64,000 nucleotides of DNA from Parelaphostrongylus tenuis (Eukaryota; Nematoda; Chromadorea; Rhabditida; Metastrongylidae): the NCBI GenBank assembly GCA_019055375.1, contig JAHQIW010000191.1:1-64000 (forward strand), in the 5' to 3' direction. The position numbers and the translations under genes are program-made. The first letter of the stretch is position 1. Each line of letters starts with the position of its first letter. Of the stretch, positions 1 through 14,200 are shown piece after piece. The notes below the pieces were generated by a model. It did no database searches, was not told the DNA's origin, and saw only the letters and a program-made list of their open reading frames with translations.

Positions 1-2449
1 GCAGCCTTCTCTATTTACAATCTAACCCAAAAGGTCAGGCGGAGGAGGCGCCACTGTGTCTTTATCTCTCTCCTTATTTAGATAGCTAGAATGACGATAA
101 AAAATATCTGCCATTAATGATCTGGCTTGGCCGAAAGGAATTATTGTCTTCGTCTCACATCGCTGATAAAATTCATAATGAACAGGAAGGAACCATATCT
201 CAGCGTGCCACTGACTCTTGGTCGTGACCAATTGAGCATTGTGCTTTAACTACGGGACGCTGGTTGTGATGGTTAGAAAAGACCGCCCAATGCAACCAAA
301 TAGGCGTAGACCGCCTGTAGAGGTCCAGTGAAGAATGATGCTTCACACTGGCTTGGTGAATTCAAATGGCTCAAGCAACAGCATTTGCAGCAGTTGATTC
401 GGTTTTTTGACAGCTCTTTATGATGCATAAGTAGACCGAGTTTGTGAGTAATCGAGAGCCGTAGTTCTTTCAAGTTTGTTGTTATCCAGAGCTCGTCGTA
501 GATTCGTAATTGCAAGTTGCTCGCTTTGTAATAAGTTTGGCCATGGTCGGGACTTTTTGTAGTTGCCCTAAGAGGCCTAACTAGAATTTCTTAAATTTTC
601 ATTGCATCCATCATCTGGGACAGTACGTTATCGAAGCAGTACAATAACATCGATGTAGGAAGGTGAATAGTGTACGGTAGAAATACGTGGAAGCATACAC
701 CACGTGAGCAGGCCAAGTGTTATTGATTCTGAGAGAGCGCGTTAGGGGTTGGCCCAACTAGTATCTTTTCCGTGACAGGCGGGGTTCCAACGTTAGAGGA
801 AATGGAAATTGATACTCATGAAGAGATTCTAAAATGCTTATTATCAAGAGTTCAGTTCACATCCGCAATGTGTAAAACACCATAACTATACCGAGGCGAT
901 ATACAAAATCGAAACTGCGAAACACGTATTGTTTGCTTCCTTTATATAATAGCACTTCTTGGCAAAGGCACTGCACATAATAAGGAATTTCTTCTTCAAA
1001 AGAACTGACACAGCAACTTAAATGGAGCGATTATATTCGAGCCGAGCTATCAGGTGATGATGTTTATGGGGTGTTCTATACCTGATGGAGTTCTCGTGGG
1101 TTATTAGGGATCTAAAGAGGCAAGACAAACACGTCGGCTTTGTGCCCAAGTAAATTTAAAATTCAACTCACTGAAATGTTTGAATTTTTTGAACCGCTTC
1201 ATCTTGGTTCAGAGTGGACACGCATTTCTTGGCCCATTTTCAGCATCGAGACTTTTTTTTTCCAAAACTTTTTTGGTCGGTATTGTTAAATACAGATTTC
1301 TATTCTGAGGCCCATCACTGAGCAGTTCTCAATGTACTAAAATTTGCAAAAACAGGTTATAGAGCGGTGGCCTAGAATCGTAGCGTAATCGAAAAAAAAA
1401 AACATGGAAAGACTCTCAAGAGATGCACTTTATCTCCCATACAAACCCCATGTGGAAAGCGATTATTAATTCGTGGGTGGTCCGATATAATTCTCAATGT
1501 TTAAAATCACATATGTGGTTTCAAAGCTTGGAAACATATACAAACAAGATAGAGACGAGGATTCATGATAGTTAGAGGGGATACGGAAAATATGTTGAAG
1601 GAACAGAACAGGACGTTAAACCCAAGAAAACCGAAACATCGCGTTCGACTTGCAAGAGCTAACGGATGGGTACACCTTGATTTCAGTGTGCAATTCGACT
1701 ACTGCTCAAAATACCTTCGAAAATGAAAAGGTTAAAAAAGTGGTCTTATGCCCACGAACAATCAGAGAAACGAGGATGTTCAACTGTCCTTTTTTGACTT
1801 CTTATTCTGATTTACAATGGCTTCATCAAATCTGATTCATTAATCGCGCAACTAGACTTTCTTTGTCATCAATCTCATTATATGTCCATACCACGATCTA
1901 CCATGTGCTGGCTCACTTCAGATCTCTCTAAACCTCAAAAAGCTCGAGTCATACAAAAATAAATAAAGTCCAGTCTAAACATCCAAAAATATCAATACAT
2001 GCGATTTATTAATCAAGAAAAAATCCAAACAACTATGGATGTGAAGCGAATAAACGATTATCAAATTGATAAAAAAAAAAGTAGTTAATGAATATACAAC
2101 GCCGTCACATATTACATGGTGCGCTCAACAAGAATAAGCAATTACAGCGCCTTCGTATGTAACGTTTTCAAACTGCACACCATAACAGGGTGTTTACGTT
2201 TTCAAACCGTATACCACTAGAGCTAAACACAGCAAAAATTGGTGAAATTTTAATATAATCCTTCCAGTAACTTTTTACGCGATAAAACAACCACCGACAA
2301 TGATTCAACAAGGAACAGTAATTAACAGGAAAAACATGAAGGCTACAAGGTGATTACAGCAAAACAAAAAGACAAAACTTCCCATACAGAATTGAGGTTT
2401 GGATAAGGAATACTAGGAACATGACAATACTCATTGAGTATTACGACTT
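1..2449. other. TCERG1 3' flank, no gene recognised
   Basis: Only short open frames (up to about 80 codons) without recognisable domains or plausible splice partners. AT-rich with A/T runs; no repeat family from the rest of the window was recognised. Confidence 0.5.
2005..2010 (-). terminator. Candidate AATAAA poly(A) signal of TCERG1
   Basis: A minus-strand AATAAA lies 440 nt past the TCERG1 stop. Distance and sequence fit a 3' UTR end. No transcript evidence is available. Confidence 0.3.
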
Positions 2450-5400
2450 TTAAACGACCTCTTTTCGTCGTCGCTCACGTTCTTGCTGTGTCGGCGGTGG
2501 TGGTGGTGTACCCTTTCTGTGAAGAACTTCGATGTACTCATCCAAAATCCGATCACGTTCCGAAGCATGATTCTCAGACATGCGCATCCACCGCTTGTCA
2601 TTCTGAAAAAGAATAAATTCTAAAGTGCGACATTTTTTCAACAGAGTAAGCGAACTCCCGCTAACCTCAAGGACAGCAAGAATGTCTTTCAAGTGTTGCT
2701 CGTTCTCTTCTATCATACGCTTGCTCTTATATGTGATAATTTTCGTCTCTTTTAATAGGTCTTTGAACTCACGCACCGCATTGTCGTGTCGCATTTCTTG
2801 CCAGTCTCTATAATCTCGCTCCACTTTCTAAAAACGTTACGTATAACAATGACAAGCATGTTTTGGTAGTAGGAAAATTTAATCATGTGGAGATGAATGA
2901 TAAATCGTTTCTATAGACTAAAACTAGCTCACTCTTTCACTATTACTAGCGACTTTCGAGAACGTCTCTTCTTCATCTTGAATTATGCGTCGTGCTTCCT
3001 TCCAACGTGTTTGAGTGGTGATCTTTGGGTGCTCGTCCAACACAGCAAAGAAGGCATCGCGTCGTTTCTTTTCAAGATTACTATAAATAATGAATAAACT
3101 AAAATAAGCGACGAATCGACAATACGCAATCTATCCCATTATTTACCCAAAACTTGAAATAACATTAACAATGCAATTAACGAAATCTAAAGAGCTTTAT
3201 CATGCAACGCAATCCTTTTCAGAAAATATAAGTGGAACAAAGATTCCCTAATAAACAAATCAACAGTTTTTGCACAATTATTACTATGAAAGTCCCTACG
3301 ATTCCAAACGTTTCAGCTGTGTTTCAACGAAAACAAGACGCTGCACGATGGTGTAACAGATAGAAAATAATACAAGCGTTCCTTCATTTTTCCAAAAAGG
3401 TACCAACGATTATCAGAAAACTGATTTCTTCAAAGCACACTTGCTAGTTGCACCAGATAATGCTCCAGTACCGTGCTGAGTGCTGAGCAACTGAGATATG
3501 AACTTACACTTAGATGAGTCAAGAATTCATAAGAAACACAGAAATGGCGGTTTTTATGGAACACAGACAGCCTAGACATCTATTCGAAGGTGAACCTTTC
3601 GACAAACATCTTGTATTAGTCAATTCATAATGCAAAGGATAACTTCTAGAAGTCTCAACTTAAGCGACTCAATGAAACTCAATCAATGATATACGTGCCG
3701 ACAACGGATAATCTATGGGAGAGGGAAGATGTTTTGATCTCAAACTGATCGGTCATATCACAGCTTTCACCTTCCAGCTTCCACAAGATCACCTTAGGTT
3801 CAAATCTTATCATAAGCCGACCACTGACATGATTGAGAATTACACCAAAGAGAAACATTAGGGAAGTGTGTCACAACCGACACGACATGATAGATTTCAT
3901 GATGATAATTTACAATAAATAATTCCGATTTCATAATAGGTAAACCACAAATATAGAGTAAGCACATACCGTACGTGCTCATTGAACGCGTTTTCCTTCT
4001 TCTCTTTGTCCAACAAGTCACATTCTGCATACCTCTCATCTTTTCGAAGAATACGTCTGGCTTCGTGCCATGTAGCCTCCGCAGATTTCACCTATCAATG
4101 ACAGAATAGTAATATTTCAGTATTATCGCTAACACTATACCACCATCTGGCAAGCACAGATTTGGGAACAGGAAAATCTGGGTAGAAAAAACGGTATTTA
4201 GATTAAAAGTTAAAATAATTCACATATCTTTTTTGATTTCAATTCGAAACAAAGCACTTCAAAATCGATGGTTCAAAACGAGATATGAACTGAAAATTAT
4301 GATTGATACGGATTAAAAAATGGCGCATGTGGCACAATGGTGAGAGGTGTTCTGTAACACAACACACGTGGCCGATAGTCCGATCCCCACCACAAGCCCA
4401 AAACTCTTCATCCCTCTGAAGATGGCAAATGAATGCCAGACTTGTCTGGGAGGATAGCAGCAGTGACTTCATACATCACAAGCTACCACGAGATAATGTG
4501 AAGGCCCTTTTGCGCTCAATCAACTCAAACAATTCTAGATTAGGACTAATGTACGGCACGTCTTTGAGGTTTGATGAATGCCGCGGCTTTATCCTTTACC
4601 CTTACTATGAATTGGAGACTGGGTTACCACCGGAGTTGAATTTCTCATGTTGCTATTACATCAATTTACACATTATAACTCATGAAGAATAAAAACTCTC
4701 AGCGTTCATCAATCCCTCGATGGATGGGCCTGATATTCGACTTCATAAAGCATCCTTCGACGTGAATGAATGTTTACATAGCTCTTAACCATGACTAGCA
4801 TCAAGTCAGTGCTACTAGTTGATACGTATCACTGATTGGTAAATTTTTCATGGAGCATCAGAATATAACTATATAAATATACTACGAAAATTCAGTAGTT
4901 CATCAGGGACTTCTCAAAAAAAAAAACCTTCCAACATTAAACTATCGACTAAATCTCAGCGGAAGTTTCAGTGGTCGGATTAATAACAGTGATAAAGGTC
5001 GTATAACAAACACAATTTGTTTCAATTGATCCCGTTCTATTGAAAACGTACCAAATCTACCAGAAGCGCATTGAAACGCTCTTGATGCTCCTGTAAACGA
5101 TGTCGTTCACTTTCCAGATCCCGCTCACGAAGCTTGTCTCCTAGTTCGGCTTCCACATGTAAATGAAATATTTAGTTTTTTAGCAAATCTATGGGTGTTA
5201 GAAAAAACTACAGGTACATTTTCATGTAACCAAGCTCCATTCAATACTGGTATGCGTAATTAACAGACTCGTCTACTTATAAGCCTTCAAAAGAGCTGAA
5301 CATCATAGTGGTCAATGCCTGCGCTCCACTGCTTCTTCGAAGCCGCAATGATTTCAGCCGACTACCCAGTAACTATTTCTTGTGCGAAGTCGATCTTCCC

Positions 5401-8400
5401 AGTTCAACTGGATAATGTAGATCATTACGATAATGAAGTCAATCAACTGCATTTTTCAAATAAAATGGTTCTTGATGTAAGATAACTGATGTGGACAGTC
5501 AATTCGAATTCGATGATGACAGCGGTGAAAAGGTAATCGCAAAAAAATTTATAAGACCATCGTGTAAGCTTAAAGTTGTGAAGCATTGGTGATCATTGTC
5601 GAATGTACATAAATATGGATTCAGTGAAATTTTCCTTACTTCGCGCTGTCTTGCAGCAATCGCAGCATCAGCAGCTAAACGTTTCTCGCGTTCAGCTTCT
5701 TCTTCGATGTCCTAAATTTCTCAATATTGATAAAACAGAGTACCCAGAATGAACATTGAAAAACAACATTTCATGAACTTGACCAAAAGTTCACGTCTAA
5801 TGATGAACTTGCTTTCGACTTACCGATAAACTTTCATCGCCGAGTTTCTCAACATGATCGCGGAACATTTGTTCTCTTGACGACGAACTTTCAACAGCTT
5901 TGAAACGCTCGTCATTTTCAAGCAATTTCTTTGCCGATGACCATTTTGTCTTGCGAGTGAAACTCGTTTGTTCAGCAAGCATTGCTAAGAATTCCTTCTT
6001 TGCCTAAACAATGAACTTCATTATCAAAAACATTATCTGGTCGCCAACACAAAAACAGCAGACTTTTCTTCCGTAGCAACAAAATCCTCCTACCTTTTCC
6101 TTCTTCTCTCTTCGCTCTTCTTTTTCCTTTTTGTGTAATTCTCCAACAAATTCGTTGAAAAGATCTTCACGATCGCGCATCTTCTCTACAGCTTTGAAGC
6201 GCGGATCCTTCCCAAACTTCGAACCAAAAGAAGAAAATGAAGACCTTAAATCTTACTGTCGTGAAATATAGAGCTCAGCAAATCGGATACAAAAAGAATG
6301 CTAAATCTCAACAAAGCTTCCTTGTTAACTAACAAAGACAAAATAGAATGTGTCACAATGTACTGCCTTATCGAAAAAAAAACTATCATATCAAACTTGG
6401 AATATCTGTGAAAAGTACTCGAGAAGTGCTTAGATTACTACCCACTTTCCATGCAGCTCCGCCTCAGCAAGCAACTCTTGGAACTTCTCCTTCGCCTCTT
6501 TCATGCGACGCTTCTTTTCAGCACGTTCGTGCTCAAGTTTCTCGCGAACGTACGCATCAAAGCACTGTAATAAATGTATGAATAACGTGTTCAATGAACA
6601 GTTCTATATCTGAGCTTAAGCTGAGGCTCAAGGATAATATCTGCAGATTGTCACACCAGGACCCTTTTACCAGTGAGATGGTAGAAACCATAGAAGTACA
6701 TTTCTTTCGCGCATCGATGATAAAAAAATCATTACTCTGCTGAGTCACCCGACAATCAAAGGAAGAATAGATTATATGAGAAACTTAGGTTAACACTTTA
6801 ATCTGAATTATGAACTTCAAAAAACTGAAAAACTTCAGATGTGATCCACAGGACTAAATGATATCCTCAGCTGAACATAAGCGTTGAAGGCAGTTATAAC
6901 TTTTGCGTGTTTACCAGTTTGTTATCTAAATCTTGCACCAGATTCGTTTCTCACTTCATGATCTTCCGCAATACTTTTTCTGCATATATACCCTATAGTG
7001 TTCACATAAAAAAATGCTAGACTCAAAAAAATCGAAATCTATCATCTCTACATTGCACAACGTGCACAAATCCATTAAAATGTGGAAAAAAAACTTCGTG
7101 TTTTTGAACAAAAAAGAATTACTTCTGTTTTTAGTCCAAATATAAATTTAGATTACTATCATGAGTTTAAGCATTTAGGAATTTAGACTGATTCAACGTG
7201 ATAGCAAACCGTCGCCTCTCTTTACTTCACCTTATTTGAACCATACCACACTTTTTTTACTGCGCGGGTTACAGTACTTCTAGCACTATAGTTCCTCGTT
7301 GCTTGAGTATTTTACTTGCAATCTGAGGAATAGCCAGACCAATGCGTTATTTACTGATTGCCGGAGAGCGTTGAGGGCGGTTGGGAATTCATCCCGCATC
7401 ACTAGCCATTCAGCCACAGACCCCTAGACCGTCTCTTACAAAAAACAAAGCTCATCTTACATACAGACTGTAATAGTTTCACAGGAGTTATACCATGATG
7501 TTCAGTCTCAAGAAATACTTCACATCAATAGTCATAAAACTCTGATGCGCAGGAAGAGAAATCCCACTTTCACAAAATATGATAATGGGGAAAGAATAAG
7601 CATTTCCAAATTCCTATTGACGAAGACTGAATGGAGAGCAGCACGCAAACTTTTGTTTGTAAGACATGAGATGCCCATTCTTCTATTCATCCGTATCATC
7701 TGTTGTCCCCATTGGTAAACATTCTTTCAATTGTAAGAAAGTAACGCACCGCTCTTCGTTCCGTGGCACTCAACAGCAGATACCTTTGATCAAAGACAAT
7801 CTTTGACAGCTCTTTCTCGAATGTACTTCCAGTGGCAACACCTTTTTCTCCCAGCATCGTTTTGAACTGTAGAAGACGTTCTTCCAGAGGCAGCTGAAAA
7901 AAGCACCGTTCATTCAATTCTAGATTAGTTTCGTTGTCCTCTGTCATACCTTTTCGCGATCACGTTGAGCCTGCAGTTCGGCTGCAACAGCTGGATCGAC
8001 AGGTTTCTCAAGCATTTGGCGAACTGGCTTTTCCTTAAGAAATAGAGCAGCAAATTATGCTATAGAACTAGTTGGTCGGAAAAGGCTACTACCAAATGTC
8101 CTACCAAACTCCTGTTTTCACTATTTCTTCAAACAAAGTGAAAAAAAAACTTGAAGGCACCTTTTCTTTCTTCTGCTGAGCCAGTAGGGCTTCCTTTTTG
8201 CGTTCTGATCTGCTTTTCTTCTTTGCTGGCTCTCCATCTTCCCCTTCCTCATCGTCAGATCCTTCGTCTGAGTCTCCAACATTCTTCCGCTGCTCTGGCT
8301 CGTCTAAAAAATCTTTATGTGTCCAACAGAAGCACTAGGTTTACCAGCATAAAAAGCATCAAGTATACCATTTTACGCTGATGAACTCATAGATGGAGCA

Positions 8401-11242
8401 TTCATTGAATGCGCAATAAAACTGAGCGCGCATTGAATAAACACAATGAATGACGAGGCTTACTGCGTCTCAAGTTAATAATTTTATTCTCCCAGACAAG
8501 TCATCTACCTTACCAACTTGCCTCTTAGGAGGGAGGGAGCGCATGTTCTGTCTTCAAGCAGGATCAGGTCAACCGGTTCCATGTGGGTCTTAGAGCACCT
8601 CTAACCAGTTGTTTACGAAACCACTGATATACGACCAAAGAAACAAACCTTTTTTTATTTCAGGACACTTGCTCACTAGTAAGTCAACATCAGCTCTACC
8701 ATACATTTCTGGAGGCCTTTCCCATACGGAAGTTTTTGTTGATGGATTATAGAAAAATACCTGGAAGTATTTCTAATCCTATAACAATCTTGAAAATGAA
8801 ACATATACAGTATGCACTGAACAATACTGGAGCGCAGTCTAAAGTTTCCCAAACACAGCTAGACAAAGTATAAGAACGTGAAAACCATTCATCATATGTC
8901 ACGTGACTTGAAGCGTAAAATTTTGGAATTCTTCAAAATATTTCCAGATTGAATTTTACAGCATCCTTACGTGAGGATATTACAGTGCACACGGCACCAA
9001 AGTAAATATTGTATTCATAAAGAAGGTCAAAATCTTACCTTCCCATCTCCTGTCCATACTACACACCAGGCTGTACCACTTACAGGTGTACTACTGATTG
9101 GACGTGTGTTGTCTTTTTTCTCTTCCACCTTCTTTGGCGGAGGCTGATATTGTTGCTGTGCAGCATTATTCTTACTCTGGAAAAACAGGATGACTATTAC
9201 CAGCCCTACAAACACGTTCAAAAAACGGCTGAAAAAAAAAACGAAATTGAACTAACATATACTCGATAATACATATATAGTTATTTAACTTTTTATTTAG
9301 CACCTCTTCTTTTTTATAACACTACACGCTATGAAACACAACCACAAGGATGTAAACTGGAGCAAAATTTGGAACCCTAGGTGATCTTCGTACTTACGAT
9401 TACCTTTTCTGGGTACTTACGTATGTGATGGACTGCAATTGTTTATAACACGAAAAATATTGGAACAAGACTTTTAACTATTGAAATAAAAAGTAAACAC
9501 ATAACACTTTGAATGCCATATTTTCCTGACATTCTATCTATAGTCCAAGGATTGCACACATTGTGGCTTTTATGAAGGCAAAATCGCCAATACGTTAACC
9601 ATAAGAATAATGTTGCATAAAAACCTCCTGCTAGCTCACTAATAAAAAGAGTGTGAAAAATTCCTTGAAAAGTTCACCTGAGCAAGATATTCCGCTAGAG
9701 CAGCTTGTGCCTTTGCTTGTGCCTCTGCAATTGCGTCATGTTGGACAGGAGCTGCCGTTGCTACAGGCGCTGGAGCCGCTTGTTGTGCTGGTGATGTGGT
9801 AGTATCCATAGGTGATTTCCCAACTTTAGAAAAAAAGTTTTCTTCACAGAACTAAGAAGGTACCTCTCTTTGCACTAAAAAAAACTCGTTGATTTACCTT
9901 CTTTGTCAATCAAAACCTGAGGTTTATCCCAGGTGTTTTCCTGTGTGATCGAATTGTAGTAGTATTTACGACCATCTGGTGCAGTATACTCATTCCAAGC
10001 CTCATCTGGATTTGTCGGAACCATTGGCTGTTGTCCACGGTTTGCAACGGGAAAACCAGGAGGAAAGAATGGTGGTGGCATGAATCCTAAATTTGGATTT
10101 CAAAACTTACTAAAAATTATGCACTAGTGTGTAATCACAGAATTAGAAGCAAGTTAATTGGCTTGAACTTCTTGAGAATTTCCACACAAAGCGACTGGCT
10201 TAATGCCCTCGTTGTTGTAGGAACGGTAAGAAGATTGCCAAATCAAGGCTTTTCAAATTACTCACCAGTAGGTGGTCTCTGCGCATAAGTAGTAGCATTT
10301 CGTTGAGCCTCTGAAAATTATCGCACGTTAGAATTTTGAACTTCTCATACTCGCATTCTGCGAGGTTAACTTAGCAACTATTGAATAGAAGAAGACAGTA
10401 TGATATTGCACAAATGCGAACGACAGCAGCAGTGCAACGATATATAGGGGATTCACATGACTACGTTTTGTTCGTTTGTAAACGACTTATTAAATGATTT
10501 AATATACTGCATGTTCTCTTCATTCGCGACCTCTTTAAGTGTTTAAGACATTCATTCCTTTCTTGTTCATGTAGATTCCTACATATAACAAAATGGACAT
10601 TACACTATTGCGCTAGCGACGAGCGCGAAGTGAAGAATCTGGTAAGCTCTGGAATCTGGTTGTACACGCTCATGCCGCTGTCCATCTGCCACAATCGACA
10701 TCTCTCTCATTGGCGACTTTAACAACGGAGAATTAGCTACACACGCACAATTAACATTGCTTATTGCAACCTTCGACCTGGTTTTTTTTTTCTTTCAAAC
10801 AAGGACAAAGTCGTCATCATGCACCGTCAAACGATCTAATCGAAGAAGAAAAATCACTGAGACTTAAAAAAAATAGATTAATTAGAATGGTTAAACAATC
10901 TTGGACATATTGAAAAGTTTTCACCGTTTCCTTTTCTAAACAGTGACCATCACTGTGAGCTTATCTGCACTGGTAAAATGTACACAGTGGAAAGAAAGAA
11001 TGATTTGAGAGAACGACATCGTCATACAGATTATCTCATTCGTTTGGATTGGCCGACACAATGCACTAAAGCTTCCAACTATTCCGTAACTTTAAGACTG
11101 ATGACAGTTTGAAACATAATGACCAATTTTTCAGTGAGTGCAGATGAGTTGTGAAAACTAAAGTAGACGAAAATCTCACAAAATAACCCACAAAAAAGCC
11201 CTTCACTGTAGCTTCATATACATATGTATACATACACATATG

Positions 11243-11276
<34 letters not shown>

Positions 11277-14200
11277 CATATATAATGTATAAATGTACAT
11301 CTATATTCATGCGCAAATAAGCATATGTATGTATATGCATACTCATGGATACATATTTATGCAAATATAGACATATATATACATATATATATATATACAT
11401 ACATGTACATACATATATGTACATACATACATGCATATATATATATATATACATAATATATATATATATATTGTATATGTGTGTACACATGCGCACAGAC
11501 GTACATATGTACGTAAAAAAGTTTCTCAGTTTGATAATGCAATTTAAATTTTTGGAATTCATAAATCACGCGAACCCAAAGCAAGCTTTACGTTTTCTAA
11601 GAAACAATCGAGCCCTCCAGTATGACGGTGGCTTCTTCATCCAGGATGCCACCTCAGGTGAAAGAATCAAAAGAAAAAAAAAGGTTAAGACTTTCAGATA
11701 ACCATAATTACCCTACGGCAGATCATTAACAAAATTTTGCGTCTTGCGCAAAAATCTGTATATTTCATCCAACTTTGTTCTAATCTCTTTAGAAGTTGAT
11801 AAAATTCTTGTTTCACGCATGAATTCAAACCGACTTTCAGCCGTTTGGCGCTTCTTATAAAATATTATTACCAAGAGATCGGTTAAACGAATTAAAAAAA
11901 GAAAACATCTGGCGGCACACGACGACTTCTCAACAAACTTAATGAGTCAGGTCAAAATTACAAAAAGCTAGAGTAATCGGTTGCATACAATGATTTTTAT
12001 GCGTTTCATCATATTATAATGATTTAACCTGCCAGCTTATATCAGTACCATTCAGGAACCTTCTTCTTATGATCCTGTCGATGTCGTCGACGTGCAGAAT
12101 ACAATAGGGAGGGAAAAACGAAAACAATAAAATTGTGTCCATTTTATCACTTTACAACAAAATGTTATCGCTATACCTGCTCATCACTAACCTGATATCC
12201 ACTGAATCCTGAAACTCCTACCGAATCACCCATATTCACAAATACAGTGTCGATATTTCAACATCGATATTCTTAGGAAATGTTCGTCGAAGAACATTAA
12301 CGTCCCTAATTACAAAGAAGAAAACAAATGTGCCGAGGCTAATGAGGATATAGTAATCCACCACAGCACATAGAGTTCACTTCATGGAAAATTTCTTTTT
12401 GAAAAGTGGCGACTATTATAAAATATTATATGAACAATGCAACAATGATACGAGCACATTCAGCACCAAATTAGTTTCAAAAATTTCACTTACGGTTAAA
12501 GAGCTGGGAAAGTAGACCTCACCTTCACGCTCCTTTCTCTCCTCCTCACTTGATTTTTGAATCAGCTCAGCAAGTTCAGTTTGCCCAACGACTTTTGCTT
12601 TTTCGGGCCGATCCCACACCGTTTCACGTGTTTGCCAATGATAGAAGTACGGCTTTCCTTCCGGCGACTCGGCCTCGACCCACAACTCTTCATCCTCCTC
12701 ACAGTTGGCAAGCTGAAAAACTATCGATTAGTTGTCAAGTAATTCGCATGTAAACGGAAGGTTACCAATTTGTTCTTGAATAGATTAGTTATCAGGTATA
12801 GCCTCTGACAGTGACGCCAGCACTGACATTATTCACTATCACTTTAGCAGTTGAAAAGAATCCGTTATCTGACCGCTTTTTTAACGGAGGTTTACGTTAA
12901 AATTACAAATGCGATAATGCTGGATAACAAGCAATGCGTTGAGCACTCGACCGAGACTTGAACCCATGTTCCATCCCTTCCGGGGGCGCGTGATTACGAC
13001 TCACTACCTGACCTTCCAGTCCTCATTCAGAAAAGGTTAGAAACGAGCTCATCCCCGCCTATTGTTCACAGTTTTGGACATCACTCAATATTATTAAATA
13101 TTTGGATAGTTCACACCACAGCTATATATTTTCCGAAGAACGTCGACTATATTTCACTAGACGCAGCAGTTGGAGAGCTGAGAACTTCCAAGCTTTGCAG
13201 AAGTAATTTCGCTCCGCTGAATCGAAAACCTTTTTCGTGGCTTAATAGCGTTAAATTGGCAATTCTTCATACGTAAAGATATTACTTTCGTCAAGAAAAA
13301 CGATTTCTCATGTTTAGAAAATTATAGTAGCTTATAAATTAAAAAGACTACTTTGATAAAAAAGAAAGACAAAATATACAGGTTACATTGATTTTACTAT
13401 GAATAATGAAGTTCACCGTGAATGGGATGTTGATTTGCAAAGTTAAAAGGCGAAATTGCTTTGATCACTTTTTCACTGAAACAAATACATATTACCAGAG
13501 GGTTTTACGAATCTTCCATTATAGTGCAGCTCTCTGCATTTGATGAAATACAGTTAGTTACTCAATAGATGCATTACTACACACGTGGCAGAACAACGAT
13601 GGACGTAAACTAGCAAAAAGCATCTCCATTGATTGATAATTTGAGAATTGGTTTGAGGTGCTCTGAGACACATATGGTCGATCAATCGATGGTTCGATTC
13701 GCGCTGAAGCTTATCAAACCTTCCGTCCCTTCAGGGTTAGTGAATTAGTACCATCAGACTTGTCTAGGAGGATAGTAGAGCTGACATGATAATCGTCACA
13801 CCAGCAAGAATCATTGCAAAGGTCAGCTATGCAATCACCTCAGACGTTGCTAAATGGAGACGAGTGTATGGATTATCCCTCAGGGTGATGAAGGGTAGAG
13901 CTTCATCGTTTAGAGCTCTATGAGCATTACTTCATCTGTTTCGTACGATAAATCCACCGAAAGTATGGTCTCATATGCATCTACACGTGGATGCAGAAAT
14001 GTGTTTGACTATATCCTTAGAATGAATCAACCTAAAGCATAGAACCACAGCATCAATCTGATGACCAGACCGAGAGAAAAGGAAAGATAGGAAACATGGG
14101 CGCGTTCTTTTCAGATTACAAGCATCGACAAACAAGTGATAATCAACTACAGAAATCAATCATCAAAAGTCCTCTACCTTCTTGACCGCTTCGCAGGTCT

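Larger units (their letters stand above)
2450..7893 (-). other. TCERG1: TCERG1 FF-domain exons 15-24
   Basis: Six FF repeats can be assigned: exons 15-16 (from [14 protein letters not shown]), 16-17 ([18 protein letters not shown]), 18 ([14 protein letters not shown]..), 20-21 ([11 protein letters not shown]..), 22-23 ([13 protein letters not shown]..) and 23-24 ([19 protein letters not shown]..). The C terminus reads [11 protein letters not shown] and then a basic tail, as in vertebrate TCERG1. In that family FF domains bind the phosphorylated Pol II C-terminal domain and elongation factors. Introns are short (63-1185 bp). The 5157-5639 intron is abnormal; see the acceptor entry. Confidence 0.93.

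Noticed and set aside
11203..11701. Open frames of 118-119 codons on both strands
   Set aside because: Produced by a TA/CA microsatellite; composition is Tyr/Ile/Met repeats.
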